Origin: Paenibacillus sp. FSL H7-0331
GTDB lineage: Bacteria > Bacillota > Bacilli > Paenibacillales > NBRC-103111
Direction of reading: 5' to 3'
Assembly: GCF_001956045.1 (NCBI RefSeq)
Contig: NZ_MRTH01000093.1
Span: forward strand, 1-7,395
Length of the DNA: 7,395 nucleotides
The notes below the pieces were generated by a model. It was not told the DNA's origin, did no database searches, and worked only from the letters and a program-made list of their open reading frames with translations. How positions within the stretch are numbered: the stretch's first letter is position 1; the number at the start of each line of letters is the position of its first letter. Positions 1-5,697 of this stretch are shown in pieces. Made by a program: the position numbers and the translations under genes.

Positions 1-132
1 TAGTCACAGTCTCTTGTTCTCGGCTTAATTGCTGGTTTTTCATTTCACTGTTCACATTCGCCGGTTTCCGTTTTGCCCGGCTGCGCAGTCAACGTGACTC
101 TCGCCGATTGATAGGTAACGCGCCTCAGGCTG

Positions 133-772
133 ATGAACGCTAAAAGTGCTTTCCGCCTCCTGTTTACCGTTGCTGCAGCCTTCGTCTTCTGGACGCCCTT
201 GAATCGTTTCGCCCTGGATCCGGATGCGTCGGTTTTTTTGAGCCACAAGACCAAGCTCATCCGTCCGATGAATTTACCTGTCTGTCTGGCTAACTATGCT
301 GAACGTTCACGTCATCTTCGCCTGCATCGCAATCGCTGCGGGAGCCATAAACTTTGCTAGTGCCAAGCTCCGTAAGTACCGGAAGACGCATCGTATTCTC
401 GGCTACGTCTATGTCGTCGCCGTACTGGCCGTATGCATCACATCAGGCTATATGGCTCCTTTTGCGACCGGAGGCAAGGTCGTGAGTGTAGCCTTCAATT
501 TGCTTAATATCATTTGGATATTTATAACAGCGAACGCATACTTGGATATTCGACAAGGACGGGTTGAAAACCACCGCCGCTGGATGATCCGCAGTTACGC
601 GTTCTGCTTTACAAATCAGATAATACATACGCTTATGCTTCTCTTCATCAACGCGCTGGGAATGAGCTATGAGGTCGGATGTACGGCGAGTGTTATAGGA
701 ACGATCGTACTTCTTTTCTTGGCGGCGGAATGGACCATTCGGAGACGAAAGGCTGGCGAGCAGGCTTCTTAA
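133..772 (+). pseudogene. DUF2306 family multi-pass membrane protein, frameshifted
   Basis: The reading frame from ATG 133 encodes an N-terminal membrane segment (FRLLFTVAAAFVFW), then DPDASVFLSHKT and MNLPV, and loses the family pattern near 283. The next frame (ATG 296, 158 aa) continues with the rest: LNVHVIFACIAIAAGAINF, KTHRILGYVYVV and ENHRRWMIRSYAF, which are the conserved His and HRRW regions of DUF2306 proteins. Removing one 4-bp unit of the CTGT repeat at 278-289 restores one frame of 211 codons reading MNLPVWLTMLNVHV, the usual length and order for the family, with about six membrane segments. The biochemical role of the family is unknown. No good ribosome binding site precedes 133 or 296. 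It is either a recent pseudogene or a sequencing error; the 158-aa part may be made but would lack the first membrane helix. Confidence 0.75.
278..289 (+). repeat. Tandem CTGT repeat causing a frameshift
   Basis: The sequence reads CTGT CTGT CTGG. Deleting one 4-bp unit joins codon GTC (Val50) to TGG (Trp51) and restores the DUF2306 frame. The pattern is what slipped-strand duplication leaves. With fewer than three units it is a weak candidate for phase variation. Confidence 0.7.
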
Positions 773-940
773 AATATGGCATATTACTTTGCCTGGGATT
801 AAGCCTACCATTGTTATTTTGCTAATTTTACAAATCGGGAAGATGCTCTGATGAATCTTTGATTATAGATTGATTCCTAATAGAAAAATACCAGTATATC
901 TTTTTTCATTTTCACAGTAGTTATACAAAATAATATAAAT

Positions 941-945
941 AGGAG
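941..945 (+). promoter_or_regulatory. Ribosome binding site deciding the MFS start
   Basis: AGGAG lies 8 nt before GTG 954, which is ideal spacing. It overlaps the alternative GTG at 945, ruling out that longer start. Confidence 0.75.
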
Positions 946-953
946 TGAATATT

Positions 954-2144
954 GTGTCTGTTACCAAATCAAAAGCATTTATTATTTTCATCCTAGCTTT
1001 CGGGGTTTTTGGAATCATTAATACAGAGATGGGCATTATCGGGATATTGCCACTCATTGCTGAAAACTTTGGAGTTAGCGTTTCAACTGCAGGCCTGCTT
1101 GTTAGCCTATTCGCACTCGCAGTTGCAATTTCAGGTTCTATCTTGCCATTGTTATTCTCAGGATTTAACCGTAAAGGTGTTATGCTTCTTGCTATCGGGC
1201 TATTTGTGGTTAGTAACGTTGTTTCTATGTTTGCCCCCAATTTTACAATAGCCTTAATAGCAAGAATTGTTCCTGCATTCCTACATCCGGTTTACGTGTC
1301 TGTTGCCTTTACTGCAGCTGCTTCCTCAGTTAGTCCAGAAATGGCTCCAAAAGCAATCGGTCGTGTATTCATGGGTCTCACAGCGGGTATGATTATTGGA
1401 ACTCCAATTGCCTCTTTTATTGCGGACTATGCGAATCTTGAGATAGCGATGTTATTCTTTGCTGTTGTAAATGCTTTAACATTCTTGGCCATTCTTCTCT
1501 TTGTCCCTTCCCTTCCCGTGAAACAAAAACAGTCTTATGGCTCACAGGTTCGTATTTTGAAGAAAGGTGTTGTTTGGGCAGCCATCTTTGGTGCAATCTT
1601 TATCCTTTCTGGTATGTATGCAACATTCAGCTTCTTTGCAGAGTACCTTGGGCGTGTAACGGAAATGTCTTCAAATACGATTAGCTTAATGCTTATTCTA
1701 TTTGGTTTAACAGGGATGATAGGTAATTTACTCGCAGGTAAATTACTTACAAATAATGCGTTAAAGACTGCCTTTGTCTATCCACTCGTGTTTGTTGGTA
1801 GTTATTTGGTACTATTCTTGCTCGGATCGTTTACTGTTCCCATGATACTTCTTATTGCTTTCTGGGGCGTATTGTTTACTTTTGGCCTTAATATCTCCCA
1901 GTACATGATCACTTCATCCGCGCCCGAAGCACCAGACTTCTCTAACGGTCTGTTCGTAGCGTTTTCAAATCTTGGAGTTACCATTGGTACAATGGTTAGT
2001 GGTGCATTTATCAATGGCATGGGTATTCAAAGCGTCATGTGGGTAGGAATTGTCTTCTTGTTACTTGGGTTCTTATCTATCTTATTATTTATACCTCTTA
2101 CCCGTAAGTCCAATATAAAAGATGCATCCAAGTTAGCAGCTTAA
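954..2144 (+). CDS. MFS transporter, DHA1-type drug/nucleoside efflux
   Basis: This 396-aa protein is hydrophobic throughout, with a pattern of 12 membrane helices. It should sit in the cytoplasmic membrane and export a small molecule by proton antiport; the substrate cannot be read from sequence. Family signs are the first helix with NTEMGIIGILPLIAENFGVS, a loop 2-3 stretch SGFNRKGVML (a weak motif A), and GLTAGMIIGTPIASFIADY in helix 5, a motif C-like antiporter signature. The nearest named groups are AraJ/NepI/PbuE/CmlA-like exporters. I place the start at GTG 954, because AGGAG at 941-945 is 8 nt upstream. The in-frame GTG at 945 lies inside that ribosome binding site. The gene is clearly more AT-rich than the DUF2306 and hemQ regions and has its own terminator, which suggests an independent, possibly acquired, single-gene unit. 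Confidence 0.9.
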   Translation: MSVTKSKAFIIFILAFGVFGIINTEMGIIGILPLIAENFGVSVSTAGLLVSLFALAVAISGSILPLLFSGFNRKGVMLLAIGLFVVSNVVSMFAPNFTIALIARIVPAFLHPVYVSVAFTAAASSVSPEMAPKAIGRVFMGLTAGMIIGTPIASFIADYANLEIAMLFFAVVNALTFLAILLFVPSLPVKQKQSYGSQVRILKKGVVWAAIFGAIFILSGMYATFSFFAEYLGRVTEMSSNTISLMLILFGLTGMIGNLLAGKLLTNNALKTAFVYPLVFVGSYLVLFLLGSFTVPMILLIAFWGVLFTFGLNISQYMITSSAPEAPDFSNGLFVAFSNLGVTIGTMVSGAFINGMGIQSVMWVGIVFLLLGFLSILLFIPLTRKSNIKDASKLAA

Positions 2145-2158
2145 TATCTCTCCAACAA

Positions 2159-2208
2159 AAAAGGTCCTGAGTCGTTTGGTATTCCAACCTAACGATTCAG
2201 GACCTTTT
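2159..2208. terminator. Rho-independent terminator after the MFS gene
   Basis: Arms AAAAGGTCCTGAGTCGTT (2159-2176) and AACGATTCAGGACCTTTT (2191-2208) pair over 18 positions with one G-U wobble. The 14-nt loop can itself form TGG/CCA. The A-run on one side and T-run on the other let it work in both directions. It begins 14 nt after the transporter stop codon. Confidence 0.9.
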
Positions 2209-2216
2209 CTATTTAT

Positions 2217-2408
2217 CAATCAAAGTTACCGTCGTTTGATGACGACAATTTGTACATTCGTATAGTGGCAGCTGCGTGTTTTGATCTCATATGCCTTGTG
2301 ATGCTGACATTCCGGACAGTGAAACCCCTCGGGCCACTTCAACTTGTACAAATGCTGATGGCAGGCTTCCTCGGTCTTGAATGTTTTTTGGAACTGAATC
2401 AAATTTAC
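2217..2408 (-). pseudogene. IS1595-family transposase, N-terminal zinc-ribbon remnant
   Basis: Read on the minus strand, the sequence gives NLIQFQKTFKTEEACHQHLY, KLKWPEGFHCPECQHHKAYE and IKTRS. After a one-base loss near 2268-2275 it continues as LPLYECTNCRHQTTVT. This is the N-terminal domain of IS1595-type transposases: two CxxC pairs (CPEC, CTNC) forming a zinc ribbon, the KWPEGF element and HQTTVT. The usual ATG before Asn-Leu-Ile is GTA here, so the start is lost. The catalytic DDE/DDN domain is absent. Family homology stops about 15 bp from the MFS terminator. It is a dead fragment of an element of roughly 1 kb. Confidence 0.8.
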
Positions 2409-2449
2409 GGTTCATTCTTTGCCGGGCTTGCCATTCACTAGAATCATGC

Positions 2450-2486
2450 TACAATAAAAGGTACCATTCAGTCCCTTTTTATTGTA
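2450..2486. repeat. Inverted repeat near the IS1595 remnant's upstream end
   Basis: TACAATAAAAGG (2450-2461) pairs with CCTTTTTATTGTA (2474-2486), with one bulged base. It lies about 45 bp before the lost transposase start. The loop-side sequence, GGGACTGAATGGTACC on the minus strand, could be the terminal repeat of the element, but no second copy is in the window to prove it. Confidence 0.45.
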
Positions 2487-2626
2487 CAACAAGCCGGTTT
2501 AAAGGTCCAGAAGGAAATAGCGCCGGGCCATCCACTCAGGGGACGTAGGACACCCTGACCATGGAAGAGCTGACTTCTTTTGATTTCATGACAGGCATTC
2601 GCCAGTTTGGAATAAATAAAACTTAT
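2487..2626. other. Unassigned 140-bp interval
   Basis: I find no convincing gene. A plus-strand frame reads QAGLKVQKEIAPGHPLRG before a stop, and another, from ATG 2561, has 27 codons (MEELTSFDFMTGIRQFG to RGIFQ) with no ribosome binding site. GC-rich patches suggest remnants of coding DNA between the IS fragment and the gap pseudogene. Confidence 0.4.
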
Positions 2627-2640
2627 AGGGGGATTTTTCA

Positions 2641-2890
2641 ATGACTGTAATATGATACAACGCAAGTGTTCAAAGAAAATACTTTATTTTCATTAAACAG
2701 CAAGGACTTTTCACGGTGACATTGAAGTCCATTGCGGAACCTTCAAAGTAAACGGCAAAGAGGTTAAGGTTCTGGCTAAGCGGAATCCTGAAGAACTCCC
2801 TTGGGGAGAGCTTGGCGTAGACATCGTTCTCGAATGTACAGGCTTCTTCACCACGAAAGTAGCTTGGTACGATAACGAAATGTCTTATAA
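2641..2890 (+). pseudogene. Internally deleted gap (GAPDH) pseudogene
   Basis: AGGGGGA (2627-2633) and ATG 2641 resemble the start of the intact gap gene at 6708. After ATG-ACT-GTA the sequence jumps to AATATGATACAACGCAAG, 17 of 18 bases identical to codons 46-52 (K-YDTTQG) of the intact gene. About 43 codons are therefore missing and the frame is lost. A 38-bp insertion follows. One base is also missing just after it. Next come [40 protein letters not shown] and [11 protein letters not shown] (codons 53-103). The sequence then joins directly to [10 protein letters not shown], the conserved motif near codon 320. About 200 codons, including the catalytic Cys and His, are gone. It differs at many positions from the intact gene, so it comes from an older paralogue. 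It cannot make a working enzyme. Confidence 0.88.
2662..2704. mobile_element. 33-bp palindromic insertion with 5-bp target duplication
   Basis: Comparison with the intact gap gene shows an insertion exactly here. GCAAG (2662-2666) is repeated at 2700-2704. Between the copies lies TGTTCAAAGAAAATA, CTT, TATTTTCATTAAACA, whose 15-bp arms match at 13 positions. Ends are TG and CA, as in many insertion sequences. It resembles two terminal inverted repeats with no interior. Confidence 0.6.
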
Positions 2891-2891
2891 C

Positions 2892-3089
2892 TATGAATAC
2901 GGCCATGTTTAATTTGGCGTTAAATGTCGAAACGATGTTAGATAAATAAATATCTGGCTCGGATTCAATCAACATAGCGAGTCGCTGTTGCCAATCTAGG
3001 TCACTATCGGCCAGTAATACTTTAATACTCCCGTTCTTCCTATGGATCAAATCTATTATCTCTACAGAAAAGCTCGTTTGTTTGTTCAT
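2892..3089 (-). pseudogene. Truncated response regulator (N-terminal receiver fragment)
   Basis: The start is well supported: AGAGGTGAT (3095-3103) lies upstream of ATG 3089 at good spacing. After about 20 residues comes SIKVLLADSDLDWQQRLAML and then IESEPDIYL. This is the first strand, acidic pocket (D28, D30) and first helix of a CheY-type receiver domain, most like NarL/LuxR-type regulators. The domain breaks off around residues 55-65, so the phospho-acceptor Asp, the conserved Thr and Lys, and the DNA-binding domain are missing. The frame stays open to 2670 (139 codons), but codons beyond about 66 are antisense to the gap pseudogene. It lies directly behind a c-di-GMP riboswitch and terminator. 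Confidence 0.7.
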
Positions 3090-3118
3090 AATCGATCACC
3101 TCTTTTTATTTTCAAATG

Positions 3119-3149
3119 ACAAAAAGACACGCCCCTTCACTGGCGTGCC
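3119..3149 (-). terminator. Riboswitch-controlled intrinsic terminator
   Basis: On the minus strand GGCACGCC (3149-3142) pairs with GGCGTGTC (3133-3126) with one G-U pair, followed by TTTTT. It sits between the c-di-GMP aptamer and the ribosome binding site of the truncated response regulator, the usual place for a transcription-control terminator. An outer TGACAA/TTGTCA pairing (3117-3122 with 3153-3158) could extend it. Confidence 0.8.
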
Positions 3150-3175
3150 TGCTTGTCATCTTGGTGTGGTTTGAG

Positions 3176-3256
3176 AGGGTAACCTGCCGATCATTGCACT
3201 AGTGCAGAAGACCCGTGGCTTTGCGTCCCTGTCTTTCGATCAGGTTTGCCTTTTTT
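3176..3256 (-). promoter_or_regulatory. Cyclic di-GMP-I (GEMM-I) riboswitch aptamer
   Basis: Reading the minus strand, the conserved blocks appear in order: AAAAAGGCAAACC, the CCUG/CAGG stem capped by a C-GAAA-G loop, GGGACGCAAAGCCACGGG, a variable arm containing TGCACTAGTGCA, then GGCAGGTTACC. These are the signature sequences of class I c-di-GMP riboswitches. The base I align with the ligand-contacting G20 of the Vc2 aptamer is G (complement of C3250). That favours c-di-GMP over cGAMP, for which A is typical. Downstream are an intrinsic terminator and a response-regulator start, so it should set transcription read-through of that gene according to c-di-GMP level. Confidence 0.92.
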
Positions 3257-3266
3257 CCTAGTCTAT

Positions 3267-3295
3267 TCGATAGGGGTTGACGCATATTCATTCAA
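3267..3295 (-). promoter_or_regulatory. Probable promoter of the riboswitch transcript
   Basis: The minus strand has TTGAAT (3295-3290) and TATCGA (3272-3267) with 17-bp spacing. The predicted start near 3260 falls just before the riboswitch aptamer, which supports the call, though the -10 box is a poor match. Confidence 0.4.
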
Positions 3296-3525
3296 CGTGA
3301 CAATTCCGTATTGAGTCGCAACACGTCGACAATCTGGACATCCGTTTTTGTTAAGTTCCCTCGGTACAATGCAATTGGGTTTATTAGTTGCAGTCAAATT
3401 TTTCTTTCTTGCACGCATACAATACGAGATACTTGTATTTTCGAAACGGACCTAGAACTGTCACAAAAGATAAAAAAATCACAAATCCGTGAAGCCTAAA
3501 TTAGCCGTTGGCGTCTTTTTTGGCC

Positions 3526-4272
3526 TCACACGTTCAGCAACTCTGTCAAGCCACCGGGTGTGAGTATGTTGCCGACGTAGAACTGGCCGAATTCGCCGAA
3601 GCGTGCGCTAGTCTCGTCGAACCGCATCTCATAGACGAGCTTCTTAAACTGCAGCGACTCGTCCGCAAACAGTGTGACACCCCACTCCCAATCGTCGAAG
3701 CCAACCGAGCCGGTGATAATCTGCTTGACCTTGCCCGCATAATTGCGCCCGATCATACCGTGACTGCGCATGAAGTTTTTGCGCTCCTCCAGAGACAGCA
3801 TGTACCAGTTATCGTTGAGCATGCGTCGCTTGTTCATAGGGTAAAAGCAGATATGTTTCGCCTTGGGTAGGATTGGCTTAAGGCGAGCGGCTACCTCGGG
3901 AACTTGCATCGGATCGGAGCCGGGAGGTGCTAAATAACTGCTCAGCTCGACGATACTGACGTACGAGTAAACTGGTTTCACGAATTTGGCGAACCCGGAA
4001 CGATTAAATGCGTTCTCCACTGAGTTCAGCTCCTCGAGTGTCTCACGTAGGTGCATAAACATAATGTCTGCCTTCTGGCCGACGACGGCGTACATTGCCA
4101 AGCTGCCTTCCATCCGGGATTCGACCGCAGACCACTCGCAGATTAGCATCATCAAATCATGCTTTGCAGTCTCGCGTTCCTCTGCGGTTGCACCTTTCCA
4201 GGCAACCCAGTCGATTGTGCGGAAATCATGCAGCGCGTACCATCCCTCTAGCGTTTCTGCTGCTTCACTCAT
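3526..4272 (-). CDS. hemQ: Coproheme decarboxylase / HemQ (chlorite dismutase family)
   Basis: This 248-aa protein is full length for HemQ (ChdC, B. subtilis YwfI). The enzyme oxidatively decarboxylates Fe-coproporphyrin III to heme b with peroxide, the last step of the coproporphyrin-dependent heme pathway of Firmicutes and Actinobacteria, in the cytosol. The N-terminal [13 protein letters not shown] is typical. Y144 in [10 protein letters not shown] corresponds to the catalytic tyrosine, with K148/R149 nearby, and H171 in [10 protein letters not shown] is the expected proximal heme ligand. The C-terminal half carries [14 protein letters not shown] and [12 protein letters not shown]. The ribosome binding site AGGGGGG, about 10 nt before ATG 4272, lies inside the end of a short upstream reading frame, which suggests translational coupling. 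No clear terminator follows. No other heme gene is in the window, so it stands apart from hemEHY. Confidence 0.95.
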   Translation of the reverse strand: MSEAAETLEGWYALHDFRTIDWVAWKGATAEERETAKHDLMMLICEWSAVESRMEGSLAMYAVVGQKADIMFMHLRETLEELNSVENAFNRSGFAKFVKPVYSYVSIVELSSYLAPPGSDPMQVPEVAARLKPILPKAKHICFYPMNKRRMLNDNWYMLSLEERKNFMRSHGMIGRNYAGKVKQIITGSVGFDDWEWGVTLFADESLQFKKLVYEMRFDETSARFGEFGQFYVGNILTPGGLTELLNV

Positions 4273-4278
4273 CTTACT

Positions 4279-4362
4279 TCAGCCCCCCTGGTTGTTGTGG
4301 CTTATCCAATGGCTTTCTTTTTGAATTTCATTATCTTCTTGAACAAGCTTATAATACGTCAT
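4279..4362 (-). CDS. 27-codon leader reading frame before hemQ
   Basis: ATG 4362 is preceded by AGAGGAG with 8-nt spacing, a better ribosome binding site than that of hemQ. The frame (start MTYYKLVQEDNEIQKE, end HNNQGG) stops at TGA, six nt before the hemQ ATG. Its last codons, CAG GGG GGC, form the hemQ ribosome binding site. It may be a leader peptide that couples translation, an unrecognised small protein, or the end-joined remnant of a longer gene. It is hydrophilic, with no membrane segment and no family I recognise. Confidence 0.5.
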   Translation of the reverse strand: MTYYKLVQEDNEIQKESHWISHNNQGG

Positions 4363-4406
4363 TTTATTTGCTCCTCTCACTAATGTTATTACATGGGGTC
4401 TCGTAG

Positions 4407-4434
4407 AATATATCCGCTTCCCCTATGGTTTAAA
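4407..4434 (-). promoter_or_regulatory. Possible hemQ promoter
   Basis: TTTAAA (4434-4429) and TATATT (4412-4407) with 16-bp spacing on the minus strand would start RNA near 4400, some 40 nt before the leader frame. The -35 match is weak. Confidence 0.3.
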
Positions 4435-4629
4435 TCACGATGTACGAAACTATAGACGCTTTGATCAATTCATCTCATTTTTTTATACGCGTATCAATCA
4501 TACTGTAGTTTTTGGTTACTACTACTTCCAAACCACATAAATACTCTCTTGTTAGTACTTTGGGGCTAAACATCTATAATGGCAATTTATATTCCTTCAA
4601 CGAAAATGAACGGGTTTATGGCTGATAGT
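4435..4629. other. AT-rich non-coding interval
   Basis: No gene is seen between the hemQ promoter region and the receiver fragment. It contains a perfect 10-bp palindrome, ATACGCGTAT (4485-4494), TACTAC repeats near 4520, and TATAAT at about 4573 with a weak TTAGTA 17 bp upstream (plus strand). That possible promoter leads only to a 19-codon frame. Confidence 0.35.
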
Positions 4630-4881
4630 CTATGGTGAATCGTAAGATCTCTTTGCCGTGTAGCGTTTAATGATCGCTTTGAAACAAAGAATCAACTCTG
4701 TGGAACTGAACGGTTTCAGTACGCAATCATCAGCGCCAGCTTGAAAACTCTCCAGCATCTGATGGTCGTTATCAGTCACAACGATAATCGGCACCTCAAT
4801 ATCTTTCTTGATCTTAGAACAAAGAGTGATTCCATCCTGATAGGGAATTGCTGCATCCAATATAACGAGACTGTACGTCAT
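4630..4881 (-). pseudogene. Response regulator receiver-domain fragment (OmpR-like)
   Basis: The 83 codons give the C-terminal two thirds of a receiver domain: YSLVILDAAIPYQDG (phospho-acceptor Asp in LVILD), VPIIVVTDND with the conserved Thr, QAGADDCVLKPFSSTEL with the conserved Lys, and the last helix ending KAIIKRYTAK. Missing are the first strand with the acidic pair and everything after the receiver domain, including any DNA-binding domain. No ribosome binding site precedes ATG 4881, and an in-frame stop lies six codons upstream. It is most likely a dead fragment, in which the remaining switch residues cannot work without the acidic pocket. Sequence style differs from the NarL-like fragment at 2892-3089, so the two are probably not halves of one gene. 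Confidence 0.72.
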
Positions 4882-4982
4882 GAAGCTGCATGCGTTTCAA
4901 GTTAGTTTACGCTCTTATTGTAGCGAAAAGGCAGGTCCAAACGTATGTCAGCATGAAAGCTGTTGTTGGGTCACCCTTTTTT

Positions 4983-5222
4983 CTAGAAGACTTGAACGAC
5001 TTCATGAATGCCATCCACTTCTTCAAAAATGGCACGTTCAATGCCAGCCTTCAATGTGATCGTTGCACTAGGACAGCCGTTGCACTCTCCCAAGAATTTT
5101 AATTTAGCCACTCCATCCTTAACCTCAACCAATTCAGCATCCCCGCCATCGCGCATTAAAAAAGGACGCAGTTTTCTCAATACATCGTCTACCTCTTCGA
5201 ACAATTCCTCGTAATCTCTCAT
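4983..5222 (-). CDS. NifU-domain Fe-S cluster scaffold/carrier protein (YutI-like)
   Basis: This complete 79-aa protein consists of one NifU C-terminal domain. Family features are [17 protein letters not shown] (residues 18-34), [19 protein letters not shown] with the cluster-binding CxxC at C47/C50, and a terminal helix and strand ending IHEVVQVF. Such proteins hold a 4Fe-4S cluster between two subunits and pass it to target enzymes. The ribosome binding site AAAGGAGT is 6 nt before ATG 5222. It lies 54 bp downstream of the broken MarR gene in the same direction. Dense coding with an intact motif suggests it is under selection, unlike its neighbours on both sides. Confidence 0.93.
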   Translation of the reverse strand: MRDYEELFEEVDDVLRKLRPFLMRDGGDAELVEVKDGVAKLKFLGECNGCPSATITLKAGIERAIFEEVDGIHEVVQVF

Positions 5223-5275
5223 TTTATGACTCCTTTCATAGAGGCTGTGCCATCAGCTTCACTGTTCGCATATCC

Positions 5276-5676
5276 TTAATCAATGGCCTTTCTCTCTATC
5301 ATTCTTTCCTCTAATTCATCAATCATGTCTTGATAAAACTTAACTCTTCACTAGTGTAACGTTCTAGAAATCGGAAGTACCGATCTTGCTCCTGCTTATG
5401 CAGCTTTCCGTGCAGTACATATAATTCCAGCGCTTTTGCCGTTAATCTGAAGTGGATTTCCTTCTTGTTATCGTTAAGACGGATACGCTCAATAAAACCA
5501 TCTTTTAATAATGTGGTCGTTATCTTTGTTATGCTTGCTTTCGTTAAATCCATTTTTTCGGCAAGTGCTGTATTGTTGATGGGATCATTATTGCCAATAC
5601 AGTCAATGACGTGTACAGATGTAAGATTAGCAGGATATTCGGAAATCCCCTGCTCTTTTGACGCTTGCAGGTAGAA
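5276..5676 (-). pseudogene. MarR-family transcription regulator, 5' truncated and frameshifted
   Basis: The frame opens after a stop at 5677-5679 with YLQASKEQGISEYPANLTSV, without a start codon or ribosome binding site, so the first 20 or so residues of the usual ~145 are missing. The winged helix is intact: DPINNTALAEKMDLTKASIT, then KITTTLLKDGFIERIRLNDN and KKEIHFRLT. After ERYTSEELSFIK the frame stops (TGA near 5323), while the adjacent frame continues KFYQDMIDELEERMIERKAI, D and TAA (5276-5278), a normal C-terminal dimer helix. A deletion of about 14 bp between AGTTT-like repeats would explain the shift. An internal ATG at 5553 could give only a fragment. The broken 5' end lies close behind the gap stop codon. 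Confidence 0.82.
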
Positions 5677-5697
5677 TTAAGAAGAATTGCAGCAATG

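Noticed and set aside
3..143. Open plus-strand frame ending in the start of the DUF2306 gene, and a minus-strand ATG near 43 starting MKNQQLSREQE.
   Set aside because: Neither has a ribosome binding site or recognisable family features within the window; both are too short to support.
773..785. Palindrome AATATGGCATATT right after the DUF2306 stop.
   Set aside because: Short, AT-rich and without a T-run, so not a terminator; no regulator nearby points to it as an operator.
911..939. TTCACA with 17 bp to TATAAA as an MFS promoter.
   Set aside because: RNA would start inside the ribosome binding site, leaving no usable leader; the true promoter is probably further upstream but unclear.
2499..2530. 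Resemblance of AGGTCCAGAAGGAAATAGC to the conserved loop of bacterial SRP RNA.
   Set aside because: The flanking sequence does not fold into the SRP hairpin and the GGAA loop and GCAGCC side are altered; probably chance.
2670..2891. Minus-strand coding sequence continuing the response regulator through this stretch.
   Set aside because: This part is the antisense of the gap pseudogene, so the residues have no receiver-domain homology.
3263..3418. Minus-strand 51-codon frame with a CPDC motif (NKNGCPDCRRVATQYG).
   Set aside because: It has no ribosome binding site and its end overlaps the proposed riboswitch promoter; possibly a remnant, but a single CxxC is not enough evidence.
3508..3870. 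120-codon plus-strand frame opposite hemQ.
   Set aside because: Shadow of the hemQ gene; no ribosome binding site or family similarity.
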